Origin: Zavarzinia compransoris
Lineage (GTDB): Bacteria; Pseudomonadota; Alphaproteobacteria; Zavarziniales; Zavarziniaceae
Assembly: GCF_003173055.1 (NCBI RefSeq)
Contig: NZ_QGLF01000005.1
Span: 186,001-250,000, forward strand
Direction of reading: 5' to 3'
Length of the DNA stretch: 64,000 nt
Shown here: positions 33,846 through 42,490 of the stretch, piece by piece
Numbering within the stretch: position 1 is the stretch's first letter
Layout of the letters: each line of letters opens with the position of its first letter
Position numbers and translations under genes: made by a program
Notes under the pieces: model-generated
Databases searched by the model: none
What the model was told of the DNA's origin: nothing
Seen by the model: only the letters and a program-made list of their open reading frames with translations

Positions 33846-33876
33846 GATGGAGCCCGCCCGCCGAAAGGAACCCGCC

Positions 33877-35400
33877 TTGACCGCCGAAAGCCTCGCCAGC
33901 GACATTGCCGACATCCTGGGGCGCTTCGGCGTCGCGCCGTCGCGCTACTCAGGTGTGGGGCGGACGATCGCCTCGCCGATCACGGGGGAAGGGCTGGGCA
34001 CGGTCGCGGACAGCACCCCGGCCGCGGTCGAGGCGGCGATCGCCCGCGCGGCCGACGCCTTCCGCGCCTGGCGCCTGGTGCCGGCGCCCCGGCGCGGCGA
34101 ATTCGTCCGCCTGATCGGCGAGGAATTGCGCGCCGCCAAGGCCGATCTCGGCCGCGTCGTCACCCTCGAGGTCGGCAAGGTGCCGTCCGAGGGCGAGGGC
34201 GAGGTGCAGGAAATGATCGACATCTGCGATTTCGCCGTCGGCCTGTCGCGCCAGTTGCAGGGGCTGGCCATTCCCTCGGAACGGCCGGATCACCGGCTGA
34301 TGGAGCAATGGCATCCGGCGGGCGTGGTCGGCGTCATCACCGCGTTCAATTTCCCGGTCGCGGTCTGGTCGTGGAATGCCGCCCTGGCCTTGGTCTGCGG
34401 CGATCCGGTGTTGTGGAAACCCTCGGAAAAGACCCCGCTGACCGCGCTGGCCGTCGAGGCCCTGGTGGCGCGGGCGGCGGCCCGTTTCGGCGGCGTGCCG
34501 GACGGCCTCGTCCAGGTCGTCACCGGCGGGCGCGAGGTCGGGGCCGCGCTGGTTGACGATCCGCGCATCGCCGTCGTTTCCGCCACCGGTTCGACCCGCA
34601 TGGGCCGGGTGGTGGGCGAGCGGGTGGCCCGCCGCTTCGGCCGCGCCATCCTAGAGCTTGGCGGCAACAATGCCTCGATCGTCACGCCCTCGGCCGATCT
34701 CGATCTGGCCGTGCGGGCGATCGCCTTCGGCGCCATGGGCACCGCCGGCCAGCGCTGCACCACGCTGCGCCGCCTCTTCGTCCATGACACGATCTATGAC
34801 GCGCTGGTGCCGCGCCTTGCCGCCGTCTATCGCACCGTTTCGGTGGGCAATCCGCTGGCCGGCCCGGTCCTGGTCGGGCCGCTGGTCGATGCCGCGGCGG
34901 GGGCGGCGATGGATGGGGCGCTGGCGGCGGCCCGCGCCCTCGGCGCCGCGGTCACGGGCGGCGAGGCGGTGGCCGCGCCGGGGGCGGCGGGCGGCTGCTA
35001 TCGCCGGCCGGCCCTGGTCGAAATGCCGGCCCAGCAGGGCCCCATGCTGGAGGAAACCTTCGCCCCCATTCTCTATGTCCTGCGCTATGGCGATTTTGCC
35101 GAGGCGATCGAATTGCAGAATGCGGTGGTGCAGGGCCTGTCGTCCTCGATCTTCACCACCGACTTCCGGGAAGCCGAGGGGTTCCTCTCCGCCGCCGGTT
35201 CCGACTGCGGCATCGCCAATGTCAACATGGGGACCTCGGGCGCCGAGATCGGCGGCGCCTTCGGCGGCGAGAAGGAGACCGGCGGCGGGCGCGAATCCGG
35301 TTCCGACGCCTGGAAGGGCTATATGCGGCGCATGACCTCGGCCATCAACTACGGGCGCAGCCTGCCGCTGGCCCAAGGGGTGCGGTTCGACGTCGAATGA
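33877..35400 (+). CDS. ALDH7-type aldehyde dehydrogenase (L-piperidine-6-carboxylate dehydrogenase-like)
   Basis: A 507-residue NAD+-dependent dehydrogenase of the ALDH7/AmaB group, which oxidises L-2-aminoadipate-6-semialdehyde (in equilibrium with piperidine-6-carboxylate) in lysine and pipecolate breakdown. It has GVITAFNFPVAVWSWN, the general base Glu in LELGGNNASIV, the nucleophile Cys in GTAGQRCTTLRR, and the ALDH7 ending AFGGEKETGGGRESGSDAWK. The start is taken as TTG 33877 because AAAGGAA lies six bases upstream. ATG 33847 has no leader. It overlaps the next gene by four bases; with an FAD oxidase there, the pair resembles amaB-amaA of pseudomonads. Confidence 0.83.
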   Translation: MTAESLASDIADILGRFGVAPSRYSGVGRTIASPITGEGLGTVADSTPAAVEAAIARAADAFRAWRLVPAPRRGEFVRLIGEELRAAKADLGRVVTLEVGKVPSEGEGEVQEMIDICDFAVGLSRQLQGLAIPSERPDHRLMEQWHPAGVVGVITAFNFPVAVWSWNAALALVCGDPVLWKPSEKTPLTALAVEALVARAAARFGGVPDGLVQVVTGGREVGAALVDDPRIAVVSATGSTRMGRVVGERVARRFGRAILELGGNNASIVTPSADLDLAVRAIAFGAMGTAGQRCTTLRRLFVHDTIYDALVPRLAAVYRTVSVGNPLAGPVLVGPLVDAAAGAAMDGALAAARALGAAVTGGEAVAAPGAAGGCYRRPALVEMPAQQGPMLEETFAPILYVLRYGDFAEAIELQNAVVQGLSSSIFTTDFREAEGFLSAAGSDCGIANVNMGTSGAEIGGAFGGEKETGGGRESGSDAWKGYMRRMTSAINYGRSLPLAQGVRFDVE

Positions 35401-36578
35401 GCGCCGCCTATGACGTGGTGATCGCCGGCGGCGCGGTCACCGGGTCCTCCGCCGCCTATCATCTCGCGGCCCATCCCGGCTTCGGCGGCCGGGTGCTGGT
35501 GGTCGAAAAGGACCCGTCCTATCAATTCTGCGCCTCGGCCCTGTCGGCGGCCTCGATCCGCCAGCAATATTCGACCGAGATCAATGTCCGGATCTCGCTC
35601 TACGGCATCCGCTTCCTGCGCGCCGTCGGCGAGATCCTGGCGGTCGACGGCGAGGCGCCGGAAATCGGCCTGCACGAGGGCGGTTACCTCTTCCTCGCCA
35701 GCGCCGCCGGCCGGCCGGTGCTGGAGGCCAATCACCGCCTCCAGGCCGGGCTCGGCGCCGATATCGCCCTGCTCGGGCCCGAGGGGCTAAGGGCGCGCTT
35801 TCCCTGGCTGAATACCGAGGGGCTGGCGCTCGGCAGCCTCGGCGTCAGCGGCGAGGGCTGGTTCGACGGCTACGGCCTGATGCAGGCTTTCCGCCGCAAG
35901 GCGAGGGCGCTGGGTGTCGATTACCGCGCCGGCAGCGTGGCCGAGGTGCGGCGCGAGGGCGGCCGGGTGACCGGCGTGGTTTTGGCCGACGGCAGCCGCA
36001 TCGCCTGCGGCGCCCTGGTCAATGCGGCGGGCGGCGGCGGCGCGGCGCTGGCCCGGGCGGCGGGGATCGAGATCCCGGTCCGCAACCGCAAGCGCATGAT
36101 CTTCACCTTCACCTGCGCCGATCCGGTCGAACGCGCGCCCCTGCTGATCGACCCGACCGGCCTCTATTTCCGGCCCGAGGGCAGGGGTTTCCTCTGCGGC
36201 CTGCAACCGCCGGCGGACCGGGATCCGGACGCGGACGGCGATTTCGAGGTCGAGCATGATTTCTTCGACAGCCGCATCTGGCCGATCCTGGCCGGGCGCG
36301 TGCCCGCCTTCGAGCGCATCCGCCCCGGCCGGGCCTGGGCCGGCCACTACGACATGAATCTGTTCGATCACAATGCGATCGTCGGCCCGGTGCCCGGCCT
36401 TGCCGGTTTCTACCTGGCCAACGGCTTTTCCGGCCACGGCTTGCAGCAGTCGCCGGCGATCGGCCGGGGACTGGCAGAACTGATCGTCGACGGCGGCTAT
36501 CGCAGCCTCGATCTGTCGCCCCTGTCGTTTGCGCGGATCGCCGCCGGCGCGCCTTTGCGCGAGGCCAACGTGGTCTGA
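35397..36578 (+). CDS. FAD-dependent oxidoreductase (DAO family; pipecolate/sarcosine oxidase-like)
   Basis: A 393-residue flavoprotein of the glycine/D-amino-acid oxidase fold. The FAD motif is DVVIAGGAVTGSSAAYHLA with VLVVEKD, and the C-terminal block NGFSGHGLQQSPAIGRGLAELIVDG closes the FAD site. The overall layout is FOXRED1/sarcosine-dehydrogenase-like. Co-translation with an ALDH7 enzyme suggests it oxidises a cyclic or secondary amine (such as L-pipecolate) to the imine that opens to the semialdehyde. That assignment rests on context. Its stop is two bases from the convergent GGDEF gene. Confidence 0.8.
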   Translation: MSAAYDVVIAGGAVTGSSAAYHLAAHPGFGGRVLVVEKDPSYQFCASALSAASIRQQYSTEINVRISLYGIRFLRAVGEILAVDGEAPEIGLHEGGYLFLASAAGRPVLEANHRLQAGLGADIALLGPEGLRARFPWLNTEGLALGSLGVSGEGWFDGYGLMQAFRRKARALGVDYRAGSVAEVRREGGRVTGVVLADGSRIACGALVNAAGGGGAALARAAGIEIPVRNRKRMIFTFTCADPVERAPLLIDPTGLYFRPEGRGFLCGLQPPADRDPDADGDFEVEHDFFDSRIWPILAGRVPAFERIRPGRAWAGHYDMNLFDHNAIVGPVPGLAGFYLANGFSGHGLQQSPAIGRGLAELIVDGGYRSLDLSPLSFARIAAGAPLREANVV

Positions 36579-36580
36579 CC

Positions 36581-37966
36581 TCAGGCCGCGGCCACCCGGT
36601 TGCGGCCGTCGCCTTTCGCCCGGTACAGGGCCTTGTCGGCGTCGCGCAGCAGGTCGGCGAGGGCGGCCGCATTCTCGGGCCCGGCCGTGGCGACGCCAGC
36701 GCTGATGGTGATTTGCAAGGTTCCATGGGCGACGGCGATCGCCAGCCCTTCGACATGGCGGCGCAGCCGCTCGGCGATGGCGAGGGCGTCGCTCGCCCCG
36801 GTCGCCGGCAGGAGAACGGCGAATTCCTCTCCGCCCAGGCGGCCGAGCAGGTCGCCCTGGCGCAGCTGCGCCGTGATTTCCCGGCCGAAGCAGGCCAGTA
36901 CCGCATCGCCGGCGGCATGGCCGTGGCCGTCGTTCACCTGCTTGAAGTGGTCGATATCGATCAGCAGGACGGCCAGGGGCGGGGCCCTGGAGATCAGGGC
37001 TGCCCCGGCCGCCAGCGTGGCAGCGCGGTTGAGGCAGCCGGTCAGGGCATCATGCGAGGCGGCGTGGTCCAACTGCCGCAGCAGGTCGTTCTGGGCGGTG
37101 TTGATGCTGGCGACGGTCAGCGGCGCCAGGGCCAGCAGGGTGACCCCGGTGCGCATGGACAGGGTTTCATGCAGGAAGGAAATGGTCTGGAGATCGGGCA
37201 GCCAGCCGGCCGAGACCGCGACCAGCATCAGCCCGGTGGTGCCCATGGTCAGGATGGCCGTGCCGAAAATGCCGTAGCTCAGCGCGCACCAGATCAGGGC
37301 GGGCACCGGAAAGGCGATCGCCCCCGGCCCGCCGATCAGAAAGGCCGCGCCCACCGAACAGCCGACGCCGAGCGCCGGGAGAAGCCGGCGGGGCCGGAGG
37401 GCCGCAAGCCCAGGCCACGCCGGCGGCCGATCGGGCAGGGTCAGGATCACCGGCAGGACGATGATGCAATTCACCAGTTCGGCCGAGAACCAATAGGCGA
37501 TGCCGTCGACCAGCGGCCTGCCGAAGAACAGGGGATTGGCCCAGGCCCCGAGCAGCGTCGCGACCCCTGCCGCCGCGACGCAGACGAAGAACAGGCGCAG
37601 CACCGACATCGGGTGCCGCAGGGCGAGGTCCGAGCGCCGCAGCCGGCGGAAGAGCAGGGCGCCGGTCGCGACGGTCGACATATTGGCCGCGGTCAGCCAC
37701 AGAACGGCCAGCCATTGGCCGCCGGTCAGCAGGTCCGCGGCCATATAGCCGAGGGCGGCGCCGACCCAGCCGCCGGCCACCGACAGCCGGGGAAAGCGGG
37801 TCATCAGGCCGAGGGCCAGCGCATTGGCCGGCCAGAAGGCGGCCAGGAAGCCGACCGGCCGGGTCACGATGCCGAGCATGCAGGCGCCGAACACCAGCAG
37901 GCCGACAAGGGCACCGGCGCGCCATTGCGCGTGCATCGGGCCGGGGATGATCGTCAAGCCGGGCAT
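36581..37966 (-). CDS. Diguanylate cyclase with MASE1 membrane sensor
   Basis: A 461-residue inner-membrane enzyme that makes cyclic di-GMP. Residues 10-290 are a MASE1 sensor of about eight helices (FLAAFWPANALALGLMTRFP is its typical N-terminal motif). A GGDEF domain occupies residues 300-460: LLIDIDHFKQVNDGHGHAAGD, active-site GGEEF at 378-382, and an inhibitory RxxD site, RQGD at 369-372, exactly five residues upstream, so product inhibition is expected. There is no EAL domain. It is convergent with the oxidase gene and divergent from putA. Confidence 0.93.
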   Translation of the reverse strand: MPGLTIIPGPMHAQWRAGALVGLLVFGACMLGIVTRPVGFLAAFWPANALALGLMTRFPRLSVAGGWVGAALGYMAADLLTGGQWLAVLWLTAANMSTVATGALLFRRLRRSDLALRHPMSVLRLFFVCVAAAGVATLLGAWANPLFFGRPLVDGIAYWFSAELVNCIIVLPVILTLPDRPPAWPGLAALRPRRLLPALGVGCSVGAAFLIGGPGAIAFPVPALIWCALSYGIFGTAILTMGTTGLMLVAVSAGWLPDLQTISFLHETLSMRTGVTLLALAPLTVASINTAQNDLLRQLDHAASHDALTGCLNRAATLAAGAALISRAPPLAVLLIDIDHFKQVNDGHGHAAGDAVLACFGREITAQLRQGDLLGRLGGEEFAVLLPATGASDALAIAERLRRHVEGLAIAVAHGTLQITISAGVATAGPENAAALADLLRDADKALYRAKGDGRNRVAAA

Positions 37967-38085
37967 GCCGCCCCTCGGGAAAGTCGTCGAACGACTTCGG
38001 ATAGCAGGAAAACCTTACCAACTTTCTTCACGGTTGCGGGAAATTCGCCACCGGCGGATCGCGGCATCGGTCCCGGCCTTGTTCG

Positions 38086-38136
38086 GGTTATACCGATGGT
38101 GTAAAAGGTATAACCTTTATCCGAAAGGGTTTTACC
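38086..38136 (+). promoter_or_regulatory. putA operator: three GGTNNNACC sites at a 21-bp period
   Basis: GGTTATACC (38086-38094), GGTATAACC (38107-38115) and GGTTTTACC (38128-38136) start exactly 21 bases apart, two helical turns. The first two are perfect inverses of each other; the third abuts the putA ATG and covers its AAAGGG ribosome binding site. PutA itself carries the ribbon-helix-helix domain that represses putA in enterobacteria, so autoregulation through these sites is the simplest reading. Confidence 0.65.
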
Positions 38137-41100
38137 ATGGCGCTCGGCACCATCGGCATCAAGGTCAGCGACGAGGTTCGGGCGCGGCTGAAGCAGGCGG
38201 CGGACAAACTGGGGCGGACGCCGCATTGGGTGGTGAAGCAAGCCCTGCTGAATGCACTCGATCAGGTCGAGCGGGGCGGCGGGCTGGCCGCCGCGGACGG
38301 GGTTGCACCCGGCAGCGACGACGGTGACCCCGAAGGCGCGGTCCCGTTCCTCGAATTTGCCCAGGGAGTGCAGCCGCAAGGGGTGCTCAGGGCGAAGATC
38401 ACCGCCGCCTACCGCCGGCCCGAGCCGGAATGCCTGCCCTATCTCCTGGCGCAGGCGGCCCTGCCTCCTGCGCAGCGGGCCCGGGCAGCGGCGACGGCCC
38501 GGGACCTCGTCGTCGCCCTGCGGGGCAAGGCGCGCCACGGCGGGGTCGAGGGGCTGATCCACGAATATTCCCTGTCGGCGCCGGAAGGGGTCGCGCTCAT
38601 GTGCCTGGCGGAGGCGCTGCTGCGCATCCCGGACAAGGCGACCCGCGATGCCCTGATCCGGGACAAGATCGCCGCGGGCGACTGGCAGGCCCATATCGGC
38701 CACAGCCCGTCGATGTTCGTCAATGCGGCGACCTGGGGTCTGGTGGTCACCGGCCGGCTGACCGCGACCACCAGCGAGACGGGGCTGTCCGCCGCCCTGA
38801 CCCGGCTGATCGGCCGTTCCGGCGAACCGCTGATCCGCAAGGGCGTCGACCTCGCCATGCGCATGATGGGCGAGCAATTCGTCACCGGCCAGACCATCGC
38901 CGAGGCGCTGGCCAACGCCCGGAAGCTGGAAGAGCGGGGCTTCCGCTATTCCTACGACATGCTGGGCGAGGCGGCGACGACGGCGGCCGATGCCGACCGC
39001 TACCTCGCCGATTACGAAACCGCGATCCACGCCATCGGCAAGGCCTCCGGCGGGCGCGGCATCTACGAGGGGCCGGGGATTTCGATCAAGCTCTCGGCCC
39101 TGCACCCGCGCTATGCCCGGGCCCAGATCGAGCGGGTGACGGCGGAGCTTCTGCCCCGCCTCAAGGGCCTCGCCGTGCTGGCCCGGCGTTACGACATCGG
39201 TCTCAACATCGATGCCGAGGAATCGGAACGGCTGGAACTGTCGCTCGACCTGCTCGAAGCGCTCTGCTTCGATGCCGATCTGGCCGGATGGAACGGCATC
39301 GGTTTCGTCGTCCAGGCCTATGCCAAGCGCTGTCCCTTCGTCGTCGATTATCTGGTCGATCTCGCCCGGCGCTCGGGCCGGCGCCTGATGGTCCGCCTGG
39401 TCAAGGGCGCCTATTGGGACAGCGAGATCAAGCGCGCCCAGGCCGACGGGCTGGAGGGCTTTCCGGTCTACACCCGGAAGGTCCATACCGACGTTTCCTA
39501 CCTCGCCTGCGCGCGGAAACTGCTGGCGGCGCCGGATGCGATCTATCCCCAGTTCGCGACCCATAATGCCCAGACGCTGGCCGCCGTCATGGCCATGGCG
39601 GGCGACAATTACTATGCCGGCCAATATGAATTCCAATGCCTGCACGGCATGGGCGAACCCTTGTACGAGGAAGTGGTCGGCCGCGAGCGGCTGAACCGCC
39701 CCTGCCGGATCTATGCCCCGGTCGGCACCCATGAGACGCTGCTTGCCTATCTCGTGCGCCGGCTGCTGGAAAACGGCGCCAATACCTCCTTCGTCAACCG
39801 CATCCAGGACGAGGCGGTGCCCGTCGAGGACCTGATCGCCGATCCGGTCGAGGCCGCCCGCGCGATCGAACCCCTGGGCGCGCCCCATCCGGCGATCCGC
39901 CTGCCGCGCGACCTGTTCGGGGCGGAACGGGCCAATTCGGCCGGCATCGATCTCGTCAACGAGCAGCGCCTCGCCTCGGTCTCGGCAGCGCTGCTGGCCG
40001 GCCTCGACACGAGGTGGACGGCGGGCGATCCCCTGGCCCCCCGGGTCCCGGTGCGCAACCCGGCGGATCACCGCGACATCGTCGGCCATGTCGCCTTCGC
40101 GACACCGGAACAGGCGGCGGCCGCCGTCGAGACCGCGCTGGCGGCGGCCCCGATCTGGGCGGCGACGCCGCCGGCGGCGCGGGCCGCCTGCCTGTGCCGC
40201 GCCGCCGACCTGATGGAAGCGCGGATGACCGCGCTGATCGGCCTCATCGTCCGGGAGGCCGGCAAGACCTTGGCCAACGCGGTCGGCGAACTGCGCGAGG
40301 CGGTGGATTTCCTGCGTTACTACGCGGCCCATGCGCGGGCCTTCGACGGCCATGGCGACCGGCCGCTCGGCGCGGTCGTCTGCATCAGCCCGTGGAACTT
40401 CCCGCTGGCCATCTTCACCGGCCAGGTCGCGGCGGCACTCGCCGCCGGCAATGCGGTGCTGGCCAAGCCGGCGGAGGAAACGCCCCTGATCGCGGCGGAG
40501 GCGGTCAATCTGCTGGTCGAGGCCGGGGTGCCGGCGGGGGCCGTGCACCTGCTGCCGGGCGACGGCGCGGTGGGCGCGGCGCTGGTCGCCGATGCCCGGG
40601 TGCGCGGCGTGATGTTCACCGGCTCGACCGAGGTCGCCCGGCTGATCCAGGGGCAATTGGCCGGCCGCCTGACGCCGGAGGGCCAGGCCATTCCCCTGAT
40701 CGCCGAAACCGGCGGCCAGAACGCCATGATCGTCGATTCCTCGGCCCTGGCGGAGCAGGTGGTGGGCGACGTCCTCGCCTCCGCCTTCGACAGCGCCGGG
40801 CAGCGCTGTTCGGCGCTTCGCCTGCTGTGTATCCAGGAGGAGGTGGCGGAACGCACCCTGGCCATGCTGAAGGGGGCGCTGGCCGAACTGTCGGTCGGCA
40901 ACCCGGACCGTCTCGCCACCGATGTCGGGCCGGTGATCGGGGAAGAGGCTCGGGCGACGATCGAAGCCCATGTCGAACGCCTGGGCGGCCGGGGCCGGGC
41001 CGTGCACCGCCTGCCCCTCGGCGAGGCGGCGCGCCACGGCACCTTCGTCGCCCCGACCGTGATCGAGATCGAGAGTCTCGACGACCTGGGGCGGGAAGTC

Positions 41101-41961
41101 TTCGGTCCCGTGCTCCATGTCCTCCGCTTCCGGCGGAAGGACCTGGATACCCTCGTCGACCGGATCAACGCCACCGGCTATGGCCTGACCTTCGGGCTGC
41201 ACACAAGGATCGACGAGACCATCGCCCGGGTGGCCGGCCGGGTCCATGCCGGGAATATCTACGTCAACCGCAACGTCATCGGTGCCGTGGTCGGGGTCCA
41301 GCCCTTCGGCGGCCACGGGCTGTCGGGCACCGGGCCCAAGGCGGGCGGGCCGCTCTACCTGTCCCGCCTGCTGTCGCGCCGGCCGGACGGGGTGCTGAAG
41401 GGCGACGGCCAGGGGGTGGCGGCGGTGGCACCCCTGGCCGATCATCTGGCGGCGGGCGAGCGGGGCGACCTCGCGCCGCGCCTGCTGCGGCTGGCGGAAC
41501 GCTCGCCGTTGGGCGTCCGGCTGGAATTGCCGGGGCCGGTGGGGGAGCGGAATATCTACAGCCTGCGCCCGCGCGGGCTGGTGCTCGGGCTTGCCGCCGG
41601 CGTCGACGGGTTGCTGCTGCACCTCGGGGCGGCGCTGGCGACCGGCAACCGGCTGGCGGTGGAGGCCGGGCCGGCGGCGGACGGGCTTCTGGCCGCGCTG
41701 CCGCCCGGGCTTGCCGCCGCGGTCGAGGTCGTCGCCGACGGGGTGGCGGCGGCACCCGTCGCCGCCGTGCTCTTTGCCGGCGACGGCGATGCGCTGGCCG
41801 CCGTCTCGCGGCGCCTGGCCGCCCGGCCGGGGCCGATCGTCACCCTTCAGGGCATTGCGGGGGACGAGGATTACCACCTCGACCTCCTGCTCGAGGAAGT
41901 GGTGGTTTCGACCAATACGGCGGCGGCCGGCGGCAATGCCAGCTTGATGACCATCGGCTGA
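38137..41961 (+). CDS. putA: Trifunctional proline utilisation protein PutA
   Basis: A 1274-residue protein oxidising proline to glutamate in two steps and repressing its own gene. Residues 1-48 form a ribbon-helix-helix DNA-binding domain (IGIKVSDEVRARLKQAADKL). The FAD proline dehydrogenase follows at about 130-460 (GISIKLSALHPRY; RLVKGAYWDSEIKRAQ). The P5C dehydrogenase is at about 560-1010, with ISPWNFPLAIFTGQ, general base in ETGGQNAMIVD and nucleophile in SAGQRCSALRLL. A C-terminal lid of about 200 residues completes the type found in long PutAs. A multi-site operator lies directly upstream. Electrons pass to the quinone pool at the membrane. Confidence 0.97.
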   Translation: MALGTIGIKVSDEVRARLKQAADKLGRTPHWVVKQALLNALDQVERGGGLAAADGVAPGSDDGDPEGAVPFLEFAQGVQPQGVLRAKITAAYRRPEPECLPYLLAQAALPPAQRARAAATARDLVVALRGKARHGGVEGLIHEYSLSAPEGVALMCLAEALLRIPDKATRDALIRDKIAAGDWQAHIGHSPSMFVNAATWGLVVTGRLTATTSETGLSAALTRLIGRSGEPLIRKGVDLAMRMMGEQFVTGQTIAEALANARKLEERGFRYSYDMLGEAATTAADADRYLADYETAIHAIGKASGGRGIYEGPGISIKLSALHPRYARAQIERVTAELLPRLKGLAVLARRYDIGLNIDAEESERLELSLDLLEALCFDADLAGWNGIGFVVQAYAKRCPFVVDYLVDLARRSGRRLMVRLVKGAYWDSEIKRAQADGLEGFPVYTRKVHTDVSYLACARKLLAAPDAIYPQFATHNAQTLAAVMAMAGDNYYAGQYEFQCLHGMGEPLYEEVVGRERLNRPCRIYAPVGTHETLLAYLVRRLLENGANTSFVNRIQDEAVPVEDLIADPVEAARAIEPLGAPHPAIRLPRDLFGAERANSAGIDLVNEQRLASVSAALLAGLDTRWTAGDPLAPRVPVRNPADHRDIVGHVAFATPEQAAAAVETALAAAPIWAATPPAARAACLCRAADLMEARMTALIGLIVREAGKTLANAVGELREAVDFLRYYAAHARAFDGHGDRPLGAVVCISPWNFPLAIFTGQVAAALAAGNAVLAKPAEETPLIAAEAVNLLVEAGVPAGAVHLLPGDGAVGAALVADARVRGVMFTGSTEVARLIQGQLAGRLTPEGQAIPLIAETGGQNAMIVDSSALAEQVVGDVLASAFDSAGQRCSALRLLCIQEEVAERTLAMLKGALAELSVGNPDRLATDVGPVIGEEARATIEAHVERLGGRGRAVHRLPLGEAARHGTFVAPTVIEIESLDDLGREVFGPVLHVLRFRRKDLDTLVDRINATGYGLTFGLHTRIDETIARVAGRVHAGNIYVNRNVIGAVVGVQPFGGHGLSGTGPKAGGPLYLSRLLSRRPDGVLKGDGQGVAAVAPLADHLAAGERGDLAPRLLRLAERSPLGVRLELPGPVGERNIYSLRPRGLVLGLAAGVDGLLLHLGAALATGNRLAVEAGPAADGLLAALPPGLAAAVEVVADGVAAAPVAAVLFAGDGDALAAVSRRLAARPGPIVTLQGIAGDEDYHLDLLLEEVVVSTNTAAAGGNASLMTIG

Positions 41962-42021
41962 CCCGCTGCCGGGCCGGGGCAGTGCCCGATTTCGGCACTT
42001 GCCCGGGGCGCCATGCCTGCT

Positions 42022-42052
42022 ACCCTCCCCTGACAAATAATCAGGGGAGGGT
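42022..42052 (+). promoter_or_regulatory. Hairpin sequestering the ribosome binding site of the SRPBCC gene
   Basis: ACCCTCCCCTGA (42022-42033) and TCAGGGGAGGGT (42041-42052) form a perfect 12-bp inverted repeat with a seven-base AT-rich loop (CAAATAA). The right arm contains the whole Shine-Dalgarno sequence AGGGGAGGG, three bases before the GTG start at 42056. In mRNA the stem would hide it. No T-run follows, so it is not an ordinary terminator of putA. Confidence 0.6.
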
Positions 42053-42055
42053 CGG

Positions 42056-42475
42056 GTGCAGCAGCGCATTTCCATCCAGCAGGATTTCCGCATGCCGGTG
42101 GCGGAACTCTACGCCTTGCTGTCGGAGCATGAGAACCTGTCCAAGGTCTTCGCCCCGGCGGTGGTGACGCGGCTGCGCGACGGCGATACGGTGCGGAACG
42201 GCGTCGGTTCCGTGCGGCGCCTGAAGATGCCGGTCGGCGCCCCCTTCGAGGAAACGGTGACCCAAGCGGTCGAGAACGAGCTGATCGAATACCGCATCAC
42301 CAGCGGCAGCCCCTTGAAGAACCACCTGGGGACCATGCGCTTTTCGGCGCGGCCGGGCGGCGGTTCGCATCTCGACTACACCATCGTCTTCGAGGGCAGG
42401 GTGCCGTTCATCGGCGGGCTCGTGCGCCTTCTTCTCGACCGGGGCATCCGCCGGGGGCTGGGCGCCTTCGCCTAA
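42056..42475 (+). CDS. SRPBCC-family (polyketide cyclase-like) small protein
   Basis: A 139-residue START/SRPBCC-fold protein, which usually binds a hydrophobic ligand. The pattern is a helix after MPVAELYALLSEHENLSKVF, a beta sheet (RNGVGSVRRLKM, LIEYRITSGSP, HLDYTIVFEGRVP) and a long C-terminal helix (LVRLLLDRGIRRGLGAF). No catalytic residues can be named. The start is GTG at 42056, inferred from AGGGGAGGG at -15 to -7. Translation may be limited by the hairpin at 42022-42052. It lies 94 bases after putA and is convergent with the efflux operon. Confidence 0.8.
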   Translation: MQQRISIQQDFRMPVAELYALLSEHENLSKVFAPAVVTRLRDGDTVRNGVGSVRRLKMPVGAPFEETVTQAVENELIEYRITSGSPLKNHLGTMRFSARPGGGSHLDYTIVFEGRVPFIGGLVRLLLDRGIRRGLGAFA

Positions 42476-42490
42476 TCCGATGCCCGGTCC

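Noticed and set aside
41977-42004. GGGC-A-GTGCC / GGCAC-TT-GCCC hairpin after putA as its terminator
   Set aside because: The stem is bulged and no T-run follows; the much stronger hairpin at 42022-42052 is also without T-run and serves better as a leader structure.
37954-42093. Uninterrupted 1379-codon frame on the minus strand opposite putA
   Set aside because: Longest open frame in the window, but its translation is low-complexity (rich in Arg, Gly, His, Asp) with no family motifs, and it mirrors putA, whose domains are complete. High GC removes stop codons from this antisense frame.
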